A DNA stretch of 25,540 nucleotides, taken from assembly GCA_035628645.1 (NCBI GenBank), contig DASPJL010000041.1, forward strand, positions 1 to 25,540. The letters run 5' to 3'. Both the position numbers and the translations under genes were made by a program. The notes beneath the pieces were generated by a model, which saw nothing but the letters and a program-made list of their open reading frames with translations, was not told where the DNA came from and ran no database searches. This DNA is from DASPJL01 sp035628645 (lineage in GTDB: Bacteria; Bacteroidota; Bacteroidia; Cytophagales; Cyclobacteriaceae). Of the stretch, positions 23,608 through 25,540 are shown in pieces (position 1 is the stretch's first letter; each line of letters begins with the position of its first letter).

Positions 23608-23621
23608 TGTGTGCGCACACA
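23608..23621. promoter_or_regulatory. Probable LacI-family operator
   Basis: Perfect 14-bp palindrome TGTGTGCGCACACA with a central CG, as is typical of LacI-family sites. It differs from the core of the symmetric lac operator (TGTGAGCGCTCACA) at only one base per half. It stands out in an otherwise AT-only stretch. It lies between the regulator and NagB-LmbE genes, 17 bases before the -33 of the nagB promoter candidate. Confidence 0.72.
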
Positions 23622-23638
23622 TTTTTTTGTGTTTTTTA

Positions 23639-23669
23639 TTGGTTTTCAAAAAAATCTTTTATACGTTTG
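23639..23669 (+). promoter_or_regulatory. Probable promoter of the NagB-LmbE gene
   Basis: TTG (23639-23641), a 20-base spacer, then TACGTTTG (23662-23669), fits the Bacteroidota TTG-N19..21-TAnnTTTG pattern. Transcription would start near 23676, giving a leader of about 80 bases. Confidence 0.5.
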
Positions 23670-23758
23670 GGTAATATTTGAATTTAAATGTAAACTATTA
23701 ACTTATTTCTAATGCGATGGTTAATATAAATGTTTAGTATTCACCCAAAATTTGTAAC

Positions 23759-25540
23759 ATGGAAATTTTAAATTATTCAGAAAGAACATTAGAAAAACTT
23801 CCGGTAGCAATCTTCAACGATTCAAAAACGGGGTCAATCCATATTGCTCATGAGATTGCTGAAGTTATTAGAAGCAAGCAAAAACAAGGTAAGAAAGCAG
23901 TATTGGGTCTTGCAACAGGGTCGTCTCCATTAAATGTTTACAAAGAACTGATAAGACTGCACAAAGAAGAAGGCCTTAGTTTTCAGAATGTTGTAACTTT
24001 TAATCTGGATGAATACTATCCGATGAAACCTGATGAGTTGCAAAGCTATGTGTACTTCATGAATGAGAACTTATTTAAACATATAGATATTAAAAAGGCA
24101 AACATTCACATTCCTGATGGTACTACGCCAATTGAAAAAGTGGCGCAGTTTTGTCAGGAATATGAAAGAAAGATAGAAGAGCAGGGAGGGATTGATGTGC
24201 AAATTTTGGGTATAGGACGTACCGGACACATTGGGTTTAATGAACCAGGTTCTTCCATCAATTCCATTACAAGACTGATAAAACTTGATCCTCTTACCAT
24301 CACAGATGCAACCAAAGATTTTATAAAGGTAGAGTTTGTTCCATTAAGGGCAATCACAATGGGCGTAGGCACGATCTTGAAAGCCAAAAAAATATTTCTC
24401 ATGGCTTGGGGATCCGGAAAAGCAAAAGTGATTCAAAAAACAGTGGAAGACAAAGTAACGGACGAAGTACCGGCTTCTTTCCTTCAAATGCACCACAATG
24501 TAAATGTTGTATTGGATGAGCCTGCAGCGTCAGAATTGGCAAGGATAAAAACCCCCTGGCTTGTAGGATTGTGTAACTGGGATAAAAAGCTAATTCGAAG
24601 AGCGGTGGTTTGGTTGAGCTTAACCACTCATAAGCCGATCCTTAAACTTACTGATGAAGATTATAAAGAAAATGGCTTGATTGATTTGCTTGTTCAGGCT
24701 GGAAATGCTTACCAACTGAACATTCAGGTATTTACTGCAATACAAAATACAATTACGGGATGGCCCGGTGGAAAACCCGGTTCAGATGACACAAAAAGAC
24801 CGGAAAGATCCTCGCCTGCCATTAAGCGTTCAATTGTTTTCAGTCCACATCCTGACGACGATGTAATCTCCATGGGAGGAACCTTATTAAGGTTGGTAGA
24901 TCAGGGACATGATGTACATGTAGCTTATCAGACCTCGGGAAACATAGCGGTATTTGATGATGATGCTAGAAGGTATGCAGATTTTGCTTTGGATTTTGCC
25001 CAAAGATTAAACCTATGTACCTCTGAATTTGAGAAAATAAATAAAGAGGTGGTAGAGTTTTTAAAAGGAAAAAAACTTGGCGCAGAGGATACTCACGTAG
25101 TTCAGGACATCAAAGGGCTGATCAGAAAAGGGGAGGCAGCGGCAGGTTGTAGATTTTGCGGTGTAAAAGACGAAAATATTCACTTTATGAATATGCCTTT
25201 TTACGAAACAGGAAAAGTGCAGAAGAAACCTCTTGGAGAAGAAGATATTAAAATAACCATGGAACTGTTAAGGAAAATTAAACCTCATCAGATTTTTGCC
25301 GCAGGTGACTTACAGGATCCGCACGGAACCCATGCAGTGTGTCTTCATGCTATTTTTAAAGCTCTTGAAAGAATGAAAGCGGAAGGCGATGAATGGTTAA
25401 AAGATTGTTATGTTTGGTTATACAGGGGCGCATGGCAGGAATGGGATGTGGAGGATATCGAAATGGCAGTTCCTATTAGTCCTGAGGAATTGATGAGAAA
25501 GAGAAAAGCCATTTTCAAACATCAATCTCAAAAGGACGAG
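23759..25540 (+). CDS. nagB: Glucosamine-6-phosphate deaminase fused to LmbE/PIG-L deacetylase-like domain, 3'-truncated
   Basis: Open for 594 codons from ATG 23759 to the window edge without a stop, so the C-terminus is missing. Residues about 1-280 are a NagB/isomerase domain: 'LGLATGSSP' (phosphate loop), 'FNLDEYYPM' with D84, and 'GIGRTGHIGFNEPGSS' with H157 and E162. E. coli NagB has Asp where this protein has T155. Residues about 355-594 are a LmbE-like zinc deacetylase domain: 'FSPHPDDD' (H364, D366/D367) and 'DPHGTHAVCLH' (H522, H525) supply likely zinc ligands. Together they could remove acetyl and then amino groups from amino-sugar phosphates to give fructose-6-P. Divergent from a LacI-type regulator with a palindromic operator between them. 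The fused form is known in Bacteroidota; the deacetylase activity is inferred. Confidence 0.92.
   Translation, partial: MEILNYSERTLEKLPVAIFNDSKTGSIHIAHEIAEVIRSKQKQGKKAVLGLATGSSPLNVYKELIRLHKEEGLSFQNVVTFNLDEYYPMKPDELQSYVYFMNENLFKHIDIKKANIHIPDGTTPIEKVAQFCQEYERKIEEQGGIDVQILGIGRTGHIGFNEPGSSINSITRLIKLDPLTITDATKDFIKVEFVPLRAITMGVGTILKAKKIFLMAWGSGKAKVIQKTVEDKVTDEVPASFLQMHHNVNVVLDEPAASELARIKTPWLVGLCNWDKKLIRRAVVWLSLTTHKPILKLTDEDYKENGLIDLLVQAGNAYQLNIQVFTAIQNTITGWPGGKPGSDDTKRPERSSPAIKRSIVFSPHPDDDVISMGGTLLRLVDQGHDVHVAYQTSGNIAVFDDDARRYADFALDFAQRLNLCTSEFEKINKEVVEFLKGKKLGAEDTHVVQDIKGLIRKGEAAAGCRFCGVKDENIHFMNMPFYETGKVQKKPLGEEDIKITMELLRKIKPHQIFAAGDLQDPHGTHAVCLHAIFKALERMKAEGDEWLKDCYVWLYRGAWQEWDVEDIEMAVPISPEELMRKRKAIFKHQSQKDE

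Larger units (their letters stand above)
23442..23758. other. Divergent regulatory region
   Basis: 317 bases between the LacI-type regulator (-) and the NagB-LmbE gene (+). It holds the 14-bp palindrome at 23608-23621, a well-spaced promoter candidate for nagB (23639-23669) and a minus-strand TATATTTG at 23507-23500 that could serve the regulator. Open frames here are AT-rich noise. Confidence 0.6.

Noticed and set aside
23443..23649. 68-codon minus-strand frame in the lacI/nagB gap
   Set aside because: Composition is only Lys/Ile/Leu/Phe from AT-rich DNA; it overlies the palindrome and promoter and would leave no promoter for the regulator.

Overview
The window is AT-rich DNA from a member of the Bacteroidota, probably Cytophagales (inference, not proven). 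The signs are a Bacteroidota-style TonB with the VFEnRN..YGAY N-terminus, DUF5103 and a DUF6495-like protein, an OmpA protein with PD40 repeats, a split transketolase, a NagB-LmbE fusion, a 'GTVDRVLHNRGR' LacI-type regulator, TAnnTTTG-type promoter elements and little use of Shine-Dalgarno sites. No rRNA, tRNA, transposase, phage gene or CRISPR array was seen.

Layout. (1) 1-2551: the C-terminal part of a cation/proton antiporter, a DUF892 ferritin-like protein, a two-way terminator and a single-domain response regulator. (2) 2920-5223: exbD-tonB, closed by a terminator, then a DUF6495-like protein and a YciI-like protein. (3) 5231-6984: a small minus-strand gene with its own terminator, a 5'-deoxyribonucleotidase-like HAD enzyme and a beta-phosphoglucomutase-like HAD enzyme. 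(4) 7040-9052: a secreted or anchored clan-A-like glycoside hydrolase. (5) 9498-13737: a DMT transporter, an ABC-F ATPase and a DUF5103 protein. (6) 13740-16244, minus strand: a transaldolase/Fsa-family enzyme, a 69-aa ORF overlapping ftsE by one base, ftsE, then a stand-alone Cas6-type RNase. (7) 16597-19952: transketolase N-subunit, a strong terminator, a secreted von Willebrand A protein and, overlapping it by ATGA, the transketolase C-subunit. (8) 20212-22254: an OmpA/PD40 envelope protein. (9) 22365-25540: a LacI-family regulator divergent from a NagB-LmbE fusion that runs off the window; between them lie a 14-bp lac-like palindrome and a good promoter candidate.

How the genes relate. 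The Fsa-family enzyme has transaldolase-type residues at the two positions that separate aldolases from transaldolases in this family. It diverges from the split transketolase, so 15.6-20 kb looks like a non-oxidative pentose-phosphate locus. The LacI/NagB-LmbE pair looks like a self-contained amino-sugar module. The two most unusual items are the orphan cas6 at the end of an ftsE housekeeping cluster, and the terminator plus secreted VWA gene placed between the two halves of transketolase.
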